Origin: Apostichopus japonicus
Taxonomy: Eukaryota; Echinodermata; Holothuroidea; Aspidochirotida; Stichopodidae
Direction of reading: 5' to 3'
DNA length: 64,000 nt
Assembly: GCF_037975245.1 (NCBI RefSeq)
Contig: NC_092577.1
Span: forward strand, 22,780,398-22,844,397
The notes below the pieces were generated by a model. It did not search any database and was not told the origin of the DNA. It saw only the letters and a program-made list of their open reading frames with translations. The position numbers and the translations under genes were made by a program. This document shows positions 7,587 through 19,870 of this stretch, in pieces; the stretch's first letter is position 1; every line of letters begins with the position of its first letter.

Positions 7587-9749
7587 GTCTACGGCAACAT
7601 CACGTTCAATATACCGGTTCTCGTCCGATCAGGTAAGTCAAGCAACGTAGAGCGCAGTCAGTACTAAGGTGGGTGACCGCCTGGGAATACTGGGTGCCGT
7701 AGGCTTTTATTTTCACAATTGATAACACTATGTTGCCACGACGATGAAAAATTGAAATGGCCTACATTGACCTCTTGTTATGTCTACGGCCATATCACGT
7801 TGACTATACCGGTTCTCGTCCGATCACCGAAGTCAAGCAACGAAGAGCGCAGTCAGTACTTGGATGGATGACCGCCTGGGAATACTGGGTGTCGTAGGCT
7901 TTTATTTTCCTAATTGATAACACTATGTTGCCACGACGATGAGAAATTGAAATGGCCTACATTGACCTCTTGTTATGTCTACGGCCATATCACGTTGACT
8001 ATACCGGTTCTCGTCCGATCACCGAAGTCAAGCAACGTAGAGCGCAGTCAGTACTTGGATGGGTGACCCCCTGGGAATACTGGGTGCCGTAGGCTTTTAT
8101 TTTCCTAATTGATAACACTATGTTGCCACGACGATGAAAAATTGAAATGGCCTACATTGACCTCTTGTTATGTCTACGGCCATATCACGTTGACTATACC
8201 GGTTCTCGTCCGATCACCGAAGTCAAGCAACGTAGAGCGCAGTCAGTACTTGGATGGGTGACCGCCTGGGAATACTGGGTGCCGTAGGCTTTTATTTTCC
8301 TAATTGATAACACTATGTTGCCACGACGATGAGAAATTGAAATGGCCTACATTGACCTCTTGTCACAAGGAAAGCGATTTGAAAATCGAATATATTTATA
8401 AATAACTACTTTGTTTTTATGTATTAGAATTTTATACATATATATGTAAAATATAGATTAACATAATATATATTAAATCCATTCATGTATAATATATATA
8501 TTAAATCAACTCATCATAACCTACCACACAAGTAGTCTGCATTTCACCTCTTGTTATGTCTACGGCCACATCACGTTGACGATACCGGTTCTCGTCCGAT
8601 CACCGAAGTCAAGCAACGTAGAGCGCAGTCAGTACTGGGTGCCGTAGGCTTTTATTTTCCCAATTGATAACACTATGTTGCCACGACGATGAGAAATTGA
8701 AATGGCCTACATTGTCTTGCCACAAGGAAAGCGATTTGAAAATCGAATATATTTATAAATAACTACTTTGTTTTTATGTATTAGAATTTTATACATATAT
8801 ATGTAAAATATAGATTAACATTATATATATTAAATCCATTCATGTATAATATATATATTAAATCAACTCATCATAACCTACCACACAAGTAGTCTGCATT
8901 TCACCTCTTGTAATGTCTACGGCCACATCACGTTGACGATACCGGTGCTCGTCCGATCACCGAAGTCAAGCAACGTAGAGCGCAGTCAGTACTTGGATGG
9001 GTGACCGCCTGGGAATACTGGGTGCCGTAGGCTTTTATTTTCCTAATTGATAACACTATGTTGCCACGACGATGAGAAATTGAAATGGCCTACATTGACC
9101 TCTTGTCACAAGGAAAGCGATTTGAAAATCGAATATATTTATAAATAACTACTTTGTTTTTATGTATTAGAATTTTATACATATATATGTAAAATATAGA
9201 TTAACATAATATATATTAAATCCATTCATGTATAATATATATATTAAATCAACTCATCATAACCTACCACACAAGTAGTCTGCATTTCAGCTCTTGTTAT
9301 GTCTACGGCCACATCACGTTGACGATACCGGTTCTCGTCCGATCACCGAAGTCAAGCAACGTAGAGCGCAGTCAGTACTGGGTGCCGTAGGCTTTTATTT
9401 TCCCAATTGATAACACTATGTTGCCACGACGATGAGAAATTGAAATGGCCTACATTGTCTTGCCACAAGGAAAGCGATTTGAAAATCGAATATATTTATA
9501 AATAACTACTTTGTTTTTATGTATTAGAATTTTATACATATATATGTAAAATATAGATTAACATAATATATATTAAATCCATTCATGTATAATATATATA
9601 TTAAATCAACTCATCATAACCTACCACACAAGTAGTCTGCATTTCAGCTCTTGTTATGTCTACGGCCACATCACGTTGACGATACCGGTGCTCGTCCGAT
9701 CACCGAAGTCAAGCAACGTAGAGCGCAGTCAGTACTGGGTGCCGTAGGC
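7587..9749 (+). rRNA. 5S copies 31-38
   Basis: Gene starts and classes: 7587 B (GGCAACATC), 7782 A (CAACGAAGAG, GGATGGATG, GTGTCG), 7977 A (GACCCCCTGG), 8172 A, 8558 T, 8915 A, 9301 T, 9658 T. L2 spacers follow 8172, 8558, 8915 and 9301, the densest run of L2 in the window. The part up to 9070 matches 34761-36245; after that A1 goes its own way with a second L2 series. Confidence 0.92.
8915..9032 (+). rRNA. 5S rRNA, class A with GACGAT and GGTGCTCG
   Basis: Full-length 118-nt copy of a subtype marked by CACATC at nt 10-15, GACGATACC at nt 21-29 and GGTGCTCG near nt 30-37 (T to G in the helix III loop). Helices I, II and III and boxes A and C are otherwise intact. The subtype sits downstream of L2 spacers or starts blocks: 6, 944, 3470, 8915, 11692, 29554, 32080, 36089, 37571, 38509, 41033, 45042 and 47271. 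The GTGCTCG change also occurs in the truncated copy at 9658, so it predates or was exchanged with that class. Confidence 0.9.
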
Positions 9750-9826
9750 TTTTATTTTCCCAATTGATAACACTATGTTGCCACGACGATGAGAAAGTGA
9801 AATGGCCTACATTGACCTCTTGTTAT

Positions 9827-12800
9827 GTCTACGGCCATATCACGTTGACTATACCGGTTCTCGTCCGATCACCGAAGTCAAGCAACGTAGAGCGCAGTCA
9901 GTACTTGGATGGGTGACCGCCTGGGAATACTGGGTGCCGTAGGCCTTTCTTTTTCTAATTAGAACACTGTCTTGCCACAAGGAAAGCGATTTGAAAATCG
10001 AATATATTAATAAATAACTCGATTGTTTTTATATATTAGAATTTAATACATATATATGTGAAATATAGATTAACTTAATATATATTAAATACATTCATGT
10101 ATAATATATACATTAAATCCACTCATCATAACCTACCAAACAACTAGCCTGCATTTCACCTCTTGTAATGTCTACGGCCACATCTCAAGTTCAATATACC
10201 GGTTCTCGTCCGATCAGGTAAGTCAAGTAACGTAGAGCGCAGTCAGTACTAAGGTGGGTGACCGCCTGGGAATACTGGGTGCCGTAGGCTTTTATTTTCA
10301 CAATTGATAACACTATGTTGCCACGACGATGAGAAATTGAAATGGCCTCCATTGACCTCTTCTTATGTCTACGGCCATATCACGTTGACTATACCGGTTC
10401 TCGTTCGATCACCGAAGTCAAGCAACGTAGAGCGCAGTCAGTACTTGGATGGGTGACCGCCTGGGAATACTGGGTGCCGTAGGCTTTTACTTTCCTAATT
10501 GATAACACTATGTTGCCACGACGATGAGAAAGTGAAATGGCCTACATTGACCTCTTATGTAAACGGCCATATCACGTTGACTATACCGGTTCTCGTCCGA
10601 TCACCGAAGTCAAGCAACGTAGAGCGCAGTCAGTACTAAGGTGGGTGACCGCCTGGGAATACTGGGTGCCGTAGGCTTTTATTTTCACAATTGATAACAC
10701 TATGTTGCCACGACGATGAGAAATTGAAATGGCCTACATTGACCTCTTGTTATGTCTACGGCCATATCACGTTGACTATACCGGTTCTCGTCCGATCACC
10801 GAAGTCAAGCAACGTAGAGCGCAGTCAGTACTTGGATGGGTGACCCCCTGGGAATACTGGGTGCCGTAGGCTTTTATTTTCCTAATTGATAACACTATGT
10901 TGCCACGACGATGAAAAATTGAAATGGCCTACATTGACCTCTTGTTATGTCTACGGCCATATCACGTTGACTATACCGGTTCTCGTCCGATCACCGAAGT
11001 CAAGCAACGTAGAGCGCAGTCAGTACTTGGATGGGTGACCGCCTGGGAATACTGGGTGCCGTAGGCTTTTATTTTCCTAATTGATAACACTATGTTGCCA
11101 CGACGATGAGAAATTGAAATGGCCTACATTGACCTCTTGTCACAAGGAAAGCGATTTGAAAATCGAATATATTTATAAATAACTACTTTGTTTTTATGTA
11201 TTAGAATTTTATACATATATATGTAAAATATAGATTAACATAATATATATTAAATCCATTCATGTATAATATATATATTAAATCAACTCATCATAACCTA
11301 CCACACAAGTAGTCTGCATTTCACCTCTTGTTATGTCTACGGCCACATCACGTTGACGATACCGGTTCTCGTCCGATCACCGAAGTCAAGCAACGTAGAG
11401 CGCAGTCAGTACTGGGTGCCGTAGGCTTTTATTTTCCCAATTGATAACACTATGTTGCCACGACGATGAGAAATTGAAATGGCCTACATTGTCTTGCCAC
11501 AAGGAAAGCGATTTGAAAATCGAATATATTTATAAATAACTACTTTGTTTTTATGTATTAGAATTTTATACATATATATGTAAAATATAGATTAACATTA
11601 TATATATTAAATCCATTCATGTATAATACATATATTAAATCAACTCATCATAACCTACCACACAAGTAGTCTGCATTTCACCTCTTGTAATGTCTACGGC
11701 CACATCACGTTGACGATACCGGTGCTCGTCCGATCACCGAAGTCAAGCAACGTAGAGCGCAGTCAGTACTTGGATGGGTGACCGCCTGGGAATACTGGGT
11801 GCCGTAGGCTTTTATTTTCCTAATTGATAACACTATGTTGCCACGACGATGAGAAATTGAAATGGCCTACATTGACCTCTTGTTATGTCTACGGCCATAT
11901 CACGTTGACGATACCGGTTCTCGTCCGATCACCGAAGTCAAGCAACGTAGAGCGCAGTCAGTACTTGGATGGGTGACCGCCTGGGAATACTGGGTGCCGT
12001 AGGCCTTTCTTTTTCTAATTAGAACACTGTCTTGCCACAAGGAAAGCGATTTGAAAATCGAATATATTAATAAATAACTCGATTGTTTTTATATATTAGA
12101 ATTTAATACATATATATGTGAAATATAGATTAACTTAATATATATTAAATACATTCATGTATAATATATACATTAAATCCACTCATCATAACCTACCAAA
12201 CAACTAGCCTGCATTTCACCTCTTGTAATGTCTACGGCCACATCTCACGTTCAATATACCGGTTCTCGTCCGATCAGGTAAGTCAAGTAACGTAGAGCGC
12301 AGTCAGTACTAAGGTGGGTGACCGCCTGGGAATACTGGGTGCCGTAGGCTTTTATTTTCACAATTGATAACACTATGTTGCCACGACGATGAGAAATTGA
12401 AATGGCCTCCATTGACCTCTTCTTATGTCTACGGCCATATCACGTTGACTATACCGGTTCTCGTTCGATCACCGAAGTCAAGCAACGTAGAGCGCAGTCA
12501 GTACTTGGATGGGTGACCGCCTGGGAATACTGGGTGCCGTAGGCTTTTACTTTCCTAATTGATAACACTATGTTGCCACGACGATGAGAAAGTGAAATGG
12601 CCTACATTGACCTCTTATGTAAACGGCCATATCACGTTGACTATACCGGTTCTCGTCCGATCACCGAAGTCAAGCAACGTAGAGCGCAGTCAGTACTTGG
12701 ATGGGTGACCGCCTGGGAATACTGGGTGCCGTAGGCCTTCCTTTTCCTAATTAGAACACTGTCTTGCCACAAGGAAAGCGATTTGAAAATCGAATATATT

Positions 12801-13469
12801 AATAAATAACTCGAATGTTTTTATATATTAGAATTTAATACATATATATGTGAAATATAGATTAACTTAATATATATTAAATACATTCATGTATAATATA
12901 TACATTAAATACACTCATCATAACCTACCAAACAACTAGCCTGCATTTCACCTCTTGTAATGTCTACGGCCACATCACGTTCAATATACCGGTTCTCGTC
13001 CGATCAGGTAAGTCAAGCAACGTAGAGCGCAGTCAGTACTAAGGTGGGTGACCGCCTGGGAATACTGGGTGCCGTAGGCTTTTATTTTCACAATTGATAA
13101 CACTATGTTGCCACGACGATGAAAAATTGAAATGGCCTACATTGACCTCTTGTTATGTCTACGGCCATATCACGTTGACTATACCGGTTCTCGTCCGATG
13201 ACCGAAGTCAAGCAACGAAGAGCGCAGTCAGTACTTGGATGGATGACCGCCTGGGAATACTGGGTGTCGTAGGCTTTTATTTTCCTAATTGATAACACTA
13301 TGTTGCCACGACGATGAGAAATTGAAATGGCCTACATTGACCTCTTGTTATGTCTACGGCCATATCACGTTGACTATACCGGTTCTCGTTCGATCACCGA
13401 AGTCAAGCAACGTAGAGCGCAGTCAGTACTTGGATGGGTGACCCCCTGGGAATACTGGGTGCCGTAGGC
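9827..13469 (+). rRNA. 5S copies 39-53 (start of segment C1)
   Basis: Gene starts and classes: 9827 A, 10170 B (120 nt), 10367 A (CGTTCGATC), 10559 K with class B box C, 10754 A, 10949 A, 11335 T, 11692 A, 11887 A, 12230 B (120 nt), 12427 A, 12619 K, 12962 B, 13157 A (GATGACC, CAACGAAGAG), 13352 A. All have partners 35,579 bp downstream, from 45406 to 48931. The L2 spacer before 11692 has GTATAATACATA, shared only with the one before 47271. Confidence 0.92.
10170..10289 (+). pseudogene. 5S class B with CATCTCAAG
   Basis: A 120-nt class B copy with an extra change, CTCAAGTTC instead of CTCACGTTC, which weakens helix II further. It recurs only at 36796 and 45749, and so ties the C1 start to the ends of A2 and A3. 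Confidence 0.88.
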
Positions 13470-13546
13470 TTTTATTTTCCTAATTGATAACACTATGTTG
13501 CCACGACGATGAGAAATTGAAATGGCCTACATTGACCTCTTGTTAT

Positions 13547-13664
13547 GTCTACGGCCATATCACGTTGACTATACCGGTTCTCGTCCGATCAGGTAAGTCA
13601 AGCAACGTAGAGCGCAGTCAGTACTAAGGTGGGTGACCGCCTGGGAATACTGGGTGCCGTAGGC
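13547..13664 (+). pseudogene. 5S chimera X: class A 5' part, class B 3' part
   Basis: The first 40 nt are class A (CATATCACG, GACTATACC); from nt 46 it is class B (CAGGTAAG, ACTAAGG). It follows an S spacer, unlike true B copies. The switch lies in the shared stretch nt 30-45. Similar chimeras are at 20143, 21461, 23854 (with an A-type box C) and 39946. Its counterpart at 49126 has the normal CACCGAAG and GGGGGG in box C, so conversion acted on this gene after duplication. Confidence 0.85.
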
Positions 13665-15545
13665 TTTTATTTTCACAATTGATAACACTATGTTGCCACG
13701 ACGATGAGAAATTGAAATGGCCTCCATTGACCTCTTGTTATGTCTACGGCCATATCACGTTGACTATACCGGTTCTCGTCCGATGACCGAAGTCAAGCAA
13801 CGTAGAGCGCAGTCAGTACTTGGATGGGTGACCGCCTGGGAATACTGGGTGCCGTAGGCTTTTATTTTCCTAATTGATAACACTATGTTGCCACGACGAT
13901 GAAAAATTGAAATGGCCTACATTGACCTCTTGTTTTGTCTACGGCCATATCACGTTGACTATACCGGTTCTCGTCCGATCACCGAAGTCAAGCAACGTAG
14001 AGCGCAGTCAGTACTTGGATGGGTGACCGCCTGGGAATACTGGGTGTCGTAGGCTGTTATTTTCCTAATTGATAACACTATGTTGCCACGACGATGAGAA
14101 ATTGAAATGGCCTACATTGACCTCTTGTTATGTCTACGGCCATATCACGTTGACTATACCGGTTCTCGTCCGATCACCGAAGTCAAGCAACGTAGAGCGC
14201 AGTCAGTACTTGGATGGGTGACCGCCTGGGAATACTGGGTGCCGTAGGCCTTTCTTTTTCTAATTAGAACACTGTCTTGCCACAAGGAAAGCGATTTGAA
14301 AATCGAATATATTAATAAATAACTCGATTGTTTTTATATATTAGAATTTAATACATATATATGTGAAATATAGATTAACTTAATATATATTAAATCCATT
14401 CATGTATAATATATACATTAAATCCACTCATCATAACCTACCAAACAACTAGCCTGCATTTCACCTCTTGTAATGTCTACGGCCACATCACGTTCAATAT
14501 ACCGGTTCTCGTCCGATCAGGTAAGTCAAGCAACGTAGAGCGCAGTCAGTACTAAGGTGGGTGACCGCCTGGTAATACTGGGTGCCGTAGGCTTTTATTT
14601 TCACAATTGATAACACTATGTTGCCACGACGATGAGAAATTGAAATGGCCTCCATTGACCTCTTGTTATGTCTACGGCCATATCACGTTGACTATACCGG
14701 TTCTCGTCCGATCACCGAAGTCAAGCAACGTAGAGCGCAGTCAGTACTTGGATGGGTGACCGCCTGGGAATACTGGGTGCAGTAGGCTTTTATTTTCCTA
14801 ATTGATAACACTATGTTGCCACGACGATGAGAAATTGAAATGGCCTACATTGACCTCTTGTTATGTCTACGGCCATATCACGTTGACTATACCGGTTCTC
14901 GTCCGATCACCGAAGTCAAACAACGTAGAGCGCAGTCAGTACTTGGATGGGTGACCGCCTGGGAATACTGGGTGCCGTAGGCCTTTCTTTTTCTAATTAG
15001 AACACTGTCTTGCCACAAGGAAAGCGATTTGAAAATCGAATATATTAATAAATAACTCGATTGTTTTCATATATTAGAATTTAATACATATATATGTGAA
15101 ATATAGATTAACTTAATATATATTAAATACATTCATGTATAATATATACATTAAATCCACTCATCATAACCTACCAAACAACTAGCCTGCATTTCACCTC
15201 TTGTAATGTCTACGGCCACATCACGTTCAATATACCGGTTCTCGTCCGATCAGGTAAGTCAAGCAACGTAGAGCGCAGTTAGTACTAAGGTGGGTGACCG
15301 CCTGGGAATACTGGGTGCCGTAGGCCTTCCTTTTCCTAATTAGAACACTGTCTTGCCACAAGGAAAGCGATTTGAAAATCGAATATATTAATAAATAACT
15401 CGATTGTTTTTATATATTAGAATTTAATACATATATATGTGAAATATAGATTAACTTAATATATATTAAATACATTCATGTATAATATATACATTAAATC
15501 CACTCATCATAACCTACCAAACAACTAGCCTGCATTTCACCTCTT
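13600..15545 (+). repeat. Dispersed copy of 25932-27877 (shift 12,332)
   Basis: About 1.95 kb with GATGACC, TTGTTTTGTC, CCTGGTAAT, C112A, GTCAAACAAC and CAGTTAGTAC marks occurs here, at 25.9-27.9 kb and at 49.2-51.1 kb. The match starts inside a gene (13547/25879) and ends at the next gene start (15545/27877). Confidence 0.83.
14670..14787 (+). rRNA. 5S class A with C112A (GTGCAGTAGGC)
   Basis: Full-length A copy whose 3' strand of helix I reads GCAGTAGGC: C112A opposes G7, a mismatch. Copies with this change cluster at 14670, 16284, 16479, 17016, 17944, 25684, 27002, 50249, 51863, 52058, 52790, 53718 and 59335. They are absent from the A blocks, so the change spread within segments C1 and C2. 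Confidence 0.85.
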
Positions 15546-15550
15546 GTTAT

Positions 15551-18256
15551 GTCTACGGCCATATCACGTTGACTATACCGGTTCTCGTCCGATGACCGAA
15601 GTCAAGCAACGTAGAGCGCAGTCAGTACTTGGATGGGTGACCGCCTGGGAATACTGGGTGCCGTAGGCTTTTATTTTCCTAATTGATAACACTATGTTGC
15701 CACGACGATGAAAAATTGAAATGGCCTACATTGACCTCTTGTTATGTCTACGGCCATATCACGTTGACTATACCGGTTCTCGTCCGATCACCGAAGTCAA
15801 GCAACGTAGAGCGCAGTCAGTACTTGGATGGGTGACCGCCTGGGAATACTGGGTGTCGTAGGCTGTTATTTTCCTAATTGATAACACTATGTTGCCACGA
15901 CGATGAGAAATTGAAATGGCCTACATTGACCTCTTGTTATGTCTACGGCCATATCACGTTGACTATACCGGTTCTCGTCCGATCACCGAAGTCAAGCAAC
16001 GTAGAGCGCAGTCAGTACTTGGATGGGTGACCGCCTGGGAATACTGGGTGCCGTAGGCCTTTCTTTTTCTAATTAGAACACTGTCTTGCCACAAGGAAAG
16101 CGATTTGAAAATCGAATATATTAATAAATAACTCGATTGTTTTTATATATTAGAATTTAATACATATATATGTGAAATATAGATTAACTTAATATATATT
16201 AAATACATTCATGTATAATATATACATTAAATCCACTCATCATAACCTACCAAACAACTAGCCTGCATTTCACCTCTTGTAATGTCTACGGCCACATCAC
16301 GTTCAATATACCGGTTCTCGTCCGATCACCGAAGTCAAGCAACGTAGAGCGCAGTCAGTACTTGGATGGGTGACCGCCTGGGAATACTGGGTGCAGTAGG
16401 CTTTTATTTTCACAATTGATAACACTATGTTGCCACGACGATGAGAAATTGAAATGGCCTCCATTGACCTCTTGTTATGTCTACGGCCATATCACGTTGA
16501 CTATACCGGTTCTCGTCCGATCACCGAAGTCAAGCAACGTAGAGCGCAGTCAGTACTTGGATGGGTGACCGCCTGGGAATACTGGGTGCAGTAGGCCTTT
16601 CTTTTTCTAATTAGAACACTGTCTTGCCACAAGGAAAGCGATTTGAAAATCGAATATATTAATAAATAACTCGATTGTTTTTATATATTAGAATTTAATA
16701 CATATATATGTGAAATATAGATTAACTTAATATATATTAAATACATTCATGTATAATATATACATTAAATCCACTCATCATAACCTACCAAACAACTAGC
16801 CTGCATTTCACCTCTTGTAATGTCTACGGCCACATCACGTTCAATATACCGGTTCTCGTCCGATCACCGAAGTCAAGCAACGTAGAGCGCAGTCAGTACT
16901 AAGGTGGGTGACCGCCTGGGAATACTGGGTGCCGTAGGCTTTTATTTTCCTATTGATAACACTATGTTGCCACGACGATGAGAAATTGAAATGGCCTCCA
17001 TTGACCTCTTGTTATGTCTACGGCCATATCACGTTGACTATACCGGTTCTCGTCCGATCACCGAAGTCAAGCAACGTAGAGCGCAGTCAGTACTTGGATG
17101 GGTGACCGCCTGGGAATACTGGGTGCAGTAGGCTTTTATTTTCCTAATTGATAACACTATGTTGCCACGACGATGAGAAATTGAAATGGCCTACATTGAC
17201 CTCTTGTTATGTCTACGGCCATATCACGTTGACTATACCGGTTCTCGTCCGATCACCGAAGTCAAGCAACGTAGAGCGCAGTCAGTACTTGGATGGGTGA
17301 CCGCCTGGGAATACTGGGTGCCGTAGGCCTTTCTTTTTCTAATTAGAACACTGTCTTGCCACAAGGAAAGCGATTTGAAAATCGAATATATTAATAAATA
17401 ACTCGATTGTTTTTATATATTAGAATTTAATACATATATATGTGAAATATAGATTAACTTAATATATATTAAATACATTCATGTATAATATATACATTAA
17501 ATCCACTCATCATAACCTACCAAACAACTAGCCTGCATTTCACCTCTTGTAATGTCTACGGCCACATCACGTTCAATATTCCGGTTCTCGTCCGATCACC
17601 GAAGTCAAGCAACGTAGAGCGCAGTCAGTACTAAGGTGGGTGACCGCCTGGGAATACTGGGTGCCGTAGGCTTTTAATTTCCTAATTGATAACACTATGT
17701 TGCCACGACGATGAGAAATTGAAATGGCCTCCATTGACCTCTTGTTATGTCTACGGCCATATCACGTTGACTATACCGGTTCTCGTCCGATCACCGAAGT
17801 CAAGCAACGTAGAGCGCAGTCAGTACTTGGATGGGTGACCGCCTGGGAATACTGGGTGCCGTAGGCTTTTATTTTCCTAATTGATAACACTATGTTGCCA
17901 CGACGATGAGAAATTGAAATGGCCTACATTGACCTCTTGTTATGTCTACGGCCATATCACGTTGACGATACCGGTTCTCGTCCGATCACCGAAGTCAAGC
18001 AACGTAGAGCGCAGTCAGTACTTGGATGGGTGACCGCCTGGGAATACTGGGTGCAGTAGGCTTTTATTTTCCTAATTGATAACACTATGTTGCCACGACG
18101 ATGAGAAATTGAAATGGCCTACATTGACCTCTTGTTATGTCTACGGCCATATCACGTTGACTATACCGGTTCTCGTCCGATCACCGAAGTCAAGCAACGT
18201 AGAGCGCAGTCAGTACTTGGATGGGTGACCGCCTGGGAATACTGGGTGCCGTAGGC
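15551..18256 (+). rRNA. 5S copies 62-73
   Basis: Gene starts and classes: 15551 A, 15746 A, 15941 A, 16284 B', 16479 A (C112A), 16822 B', 17016 A (C112A), 17211 A, 17554 B' (AATATTCC), 17749 A, 17944 A (C112A), 18139 A. Copy 15551 is unusual: it follows an L spacer but has a class A 5' end. An S unit of 195 bp present at 52175-52370 is missing after 16479, which shifts the match to C2 from 35,579 to 35,774. Confidence 0.92.
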
Positions 18257-19409
18257 CTTTCTTTTTCTAATTAGAACACTGTCTTGCCACAAGGAAAGCG
18301 ATTTGAAAATCGAATATATTAATAAATAACTCGATTGTTTTCATATATTAGAATTTAATACATATATATGTGAAATATAGATTAACTTAATATATATTAA
18401 ATACATTCATGTATAATATGTACATTAAATCCACTCATCATAACCTACCAAACAACTAGCCTGCATTTCACCTCTTGTAATGTCTACGGCCACATCACGT
18501 TCAATATACCGGTTCTCGTCCAATCAGGTAAGTCAAGCAACGTAGAGCGCAGTTAGTACTAAGGTGGGTGACCGCCTGGGAATACTGGGTGCCGTAGGCC
18601 TTCCTTTTCCTAATTAGAACACTGTCTTGCCACAAGGAAAGCGATTTGAAAATCGAATATATTAATAAATAACTCGATTGTTTTTATATATTAGAATTTA
18701 ATACATATATATGTGAAATATAGATTAACTTAATATATATTAAATACATTCATGTATAATATATACATTAAATCCACTCATCATAACCTACCAAACAACT
18801 AGCCTGCATTTCACCTCTTGTAATGTCTACGGCCACATCACGTTCAATATACCGGTTCTCGTCCGATCAGGTAAGTCAAGCAACGTAGAACGCAGTCAGT
18901 ACTAAGGTGGGTGACCGCCTGGGAATAATGGGTGCCGTAGGCTTTTATTTTCCTAATTGATAACACTATGTTGCCACGACGATGAGAAATTGAAATGTCC
19001 TACATTGACCTCTTGTTATGTCTACGGCCATATCACGTTGACTATACCGGTTCTCGTCCGATCACCGAAGTCAAGCAACGTAGAGCGCAGTCAGTACTTG
19101 GATGGGTGACCGCCTGGGAATACTGGGTGCCGTAGGCTTTTATTTTCCTAATTGATAACACTATGTTGCCACGACGATGAAAAATTGAAATGGCCTACAT
19201 TGACCTCTTGTTATGTCTACGGCCATATCACGTTGACTATACCGGTTCTCGTCCGATCACCGAAGTCAAGCAACGTAGAGCGCAGTCAGTACTTGGATGG
19301 GTGACCGCCTGGGAATACTGGGTGTCGTAGGCTGTTATTTTCCTAATTGATAACACTATGTTGCCACGACGATGAGAAATTGAAATGGCCTACATTGACC
19401 TCTTGTTAT

Positions 19410-19527
19410 GTCTACGGCCATATCACGTTGACTATACCGGTTCTCGTCCGATCACCGAAGTCAAGCAACGTAGAGCGCAGTCAGTACTTGGATGGGTGAC
19501 CGCCTGGGAATACTGGGTGCCGCAGGC
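19410..19527 (+). rRNA. 5S class A with T114C (GCCGCAGGC)
   Basis: Full-length A copy in which T114C breaks the A5-U114 pair of helix I. The change also replaces the TAG that closes the frame from the upstream ATG, so a 71-codon frame opens at 19385 and ends in the spacer. The same change is at 20728, 55184, 56112, 60801 and 61729. The open frame is an accident of this base. Confidence 0.87.
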
Positions 19528-19752
19528 CTTTCTTTTTCTAATTAGAACACTGTCTTGCCACAAGGAAAGCGATTTGAAAATCGAATATATTAATAAATAA
19601 CTCGATTGTTTTTATATATTAGAATTTAATACACATATTTGTGAAATATAGATTAACTTAATATATATTAAATACATTCATGTATAATATATACAATAAA
19701 TCCACTCATCATAACCTACCAAACAACTAGCCTGCTATTCACCTCTTGTAAT

Positions 19753-19870
19753 GTCTACGGCCACATCACGTTCAATATACCGGTTCTCGTCCGATCACCG
19801 AAGTCAAGCAACGTAGAACGCAGTCAGTACTAAGGTGGGTGACCGCCTGGGAATAATGGGTGCCGTAGGC
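19753..19870 (+). rRNA. 5S class B' (B-type 5' end, normal helix III)
   Basis: It shares the CAATATACC 5' part and AAGG box C change of class B but has the normal CACCGAAG, so helix III can form. AGAACGC (G66A) and AATAATGGG (C104A) are further changes. B' copies are at 16284, 16822, 17554, 19753, 21071, 22537, 24951, 27883, 51863, 52596, 53328, 55527, 56455, 58750, 61144, 62072 and 62802. They look like recombinants between B and A, with a crossover between about nt 30 and 45. Function is doubtful because of the box C change. Confidence 0.8.

Larger units (their letters stand above)
1..9070 (+). repeat. Higher-order block A1 (copy of A2 and A3)
   Basis: Positions from about 190 to 5880 recur 28,610 bp downstream, and 7320 to 9070 recur 27,174 bp downstream; the difference of 1,436 is the private tandem doubling at 4567-7361. 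Positions 1 to about 1640 also recur 37,565 bp downstream at the start of A3. The block is cut by the left edge of the window. Confidence 0.85.
13547..15325 (+). rRNA. 5S copies 54-61
   Basis: Gene starts and classes: 13547 X, 13742 A (GATGACC), 13937 A (preceded by TTGTTTTGTC), 14132 A, 14475 B (CCTGGTAAT), 14670 A (C112A), 14865 A (GTCAAACAAC), 15208 B (CAGTTAGTAC). From about 13600 the stretch is repeated at 25.9-27.9 kb (shift 12,332) and at 49.2-51.1 kb (shift 35,579). Copy 15208 is followed directly by an L spacer, making a one-gene cassette. Confidence 0.92.

Noticed and set aside
19385-19600. Open frame of 71 codons, present identically at 19385, 20703, 55159, 56087, 60776 and 61704
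   Set aside because: It runs from the spacer ATG through a 5S gene into the AT-rich L spacer. It is open only because T114C removes a TAG in helix I. All six belong to copies of one cassette, so their identity reflects DNA duplication and not protein selection.
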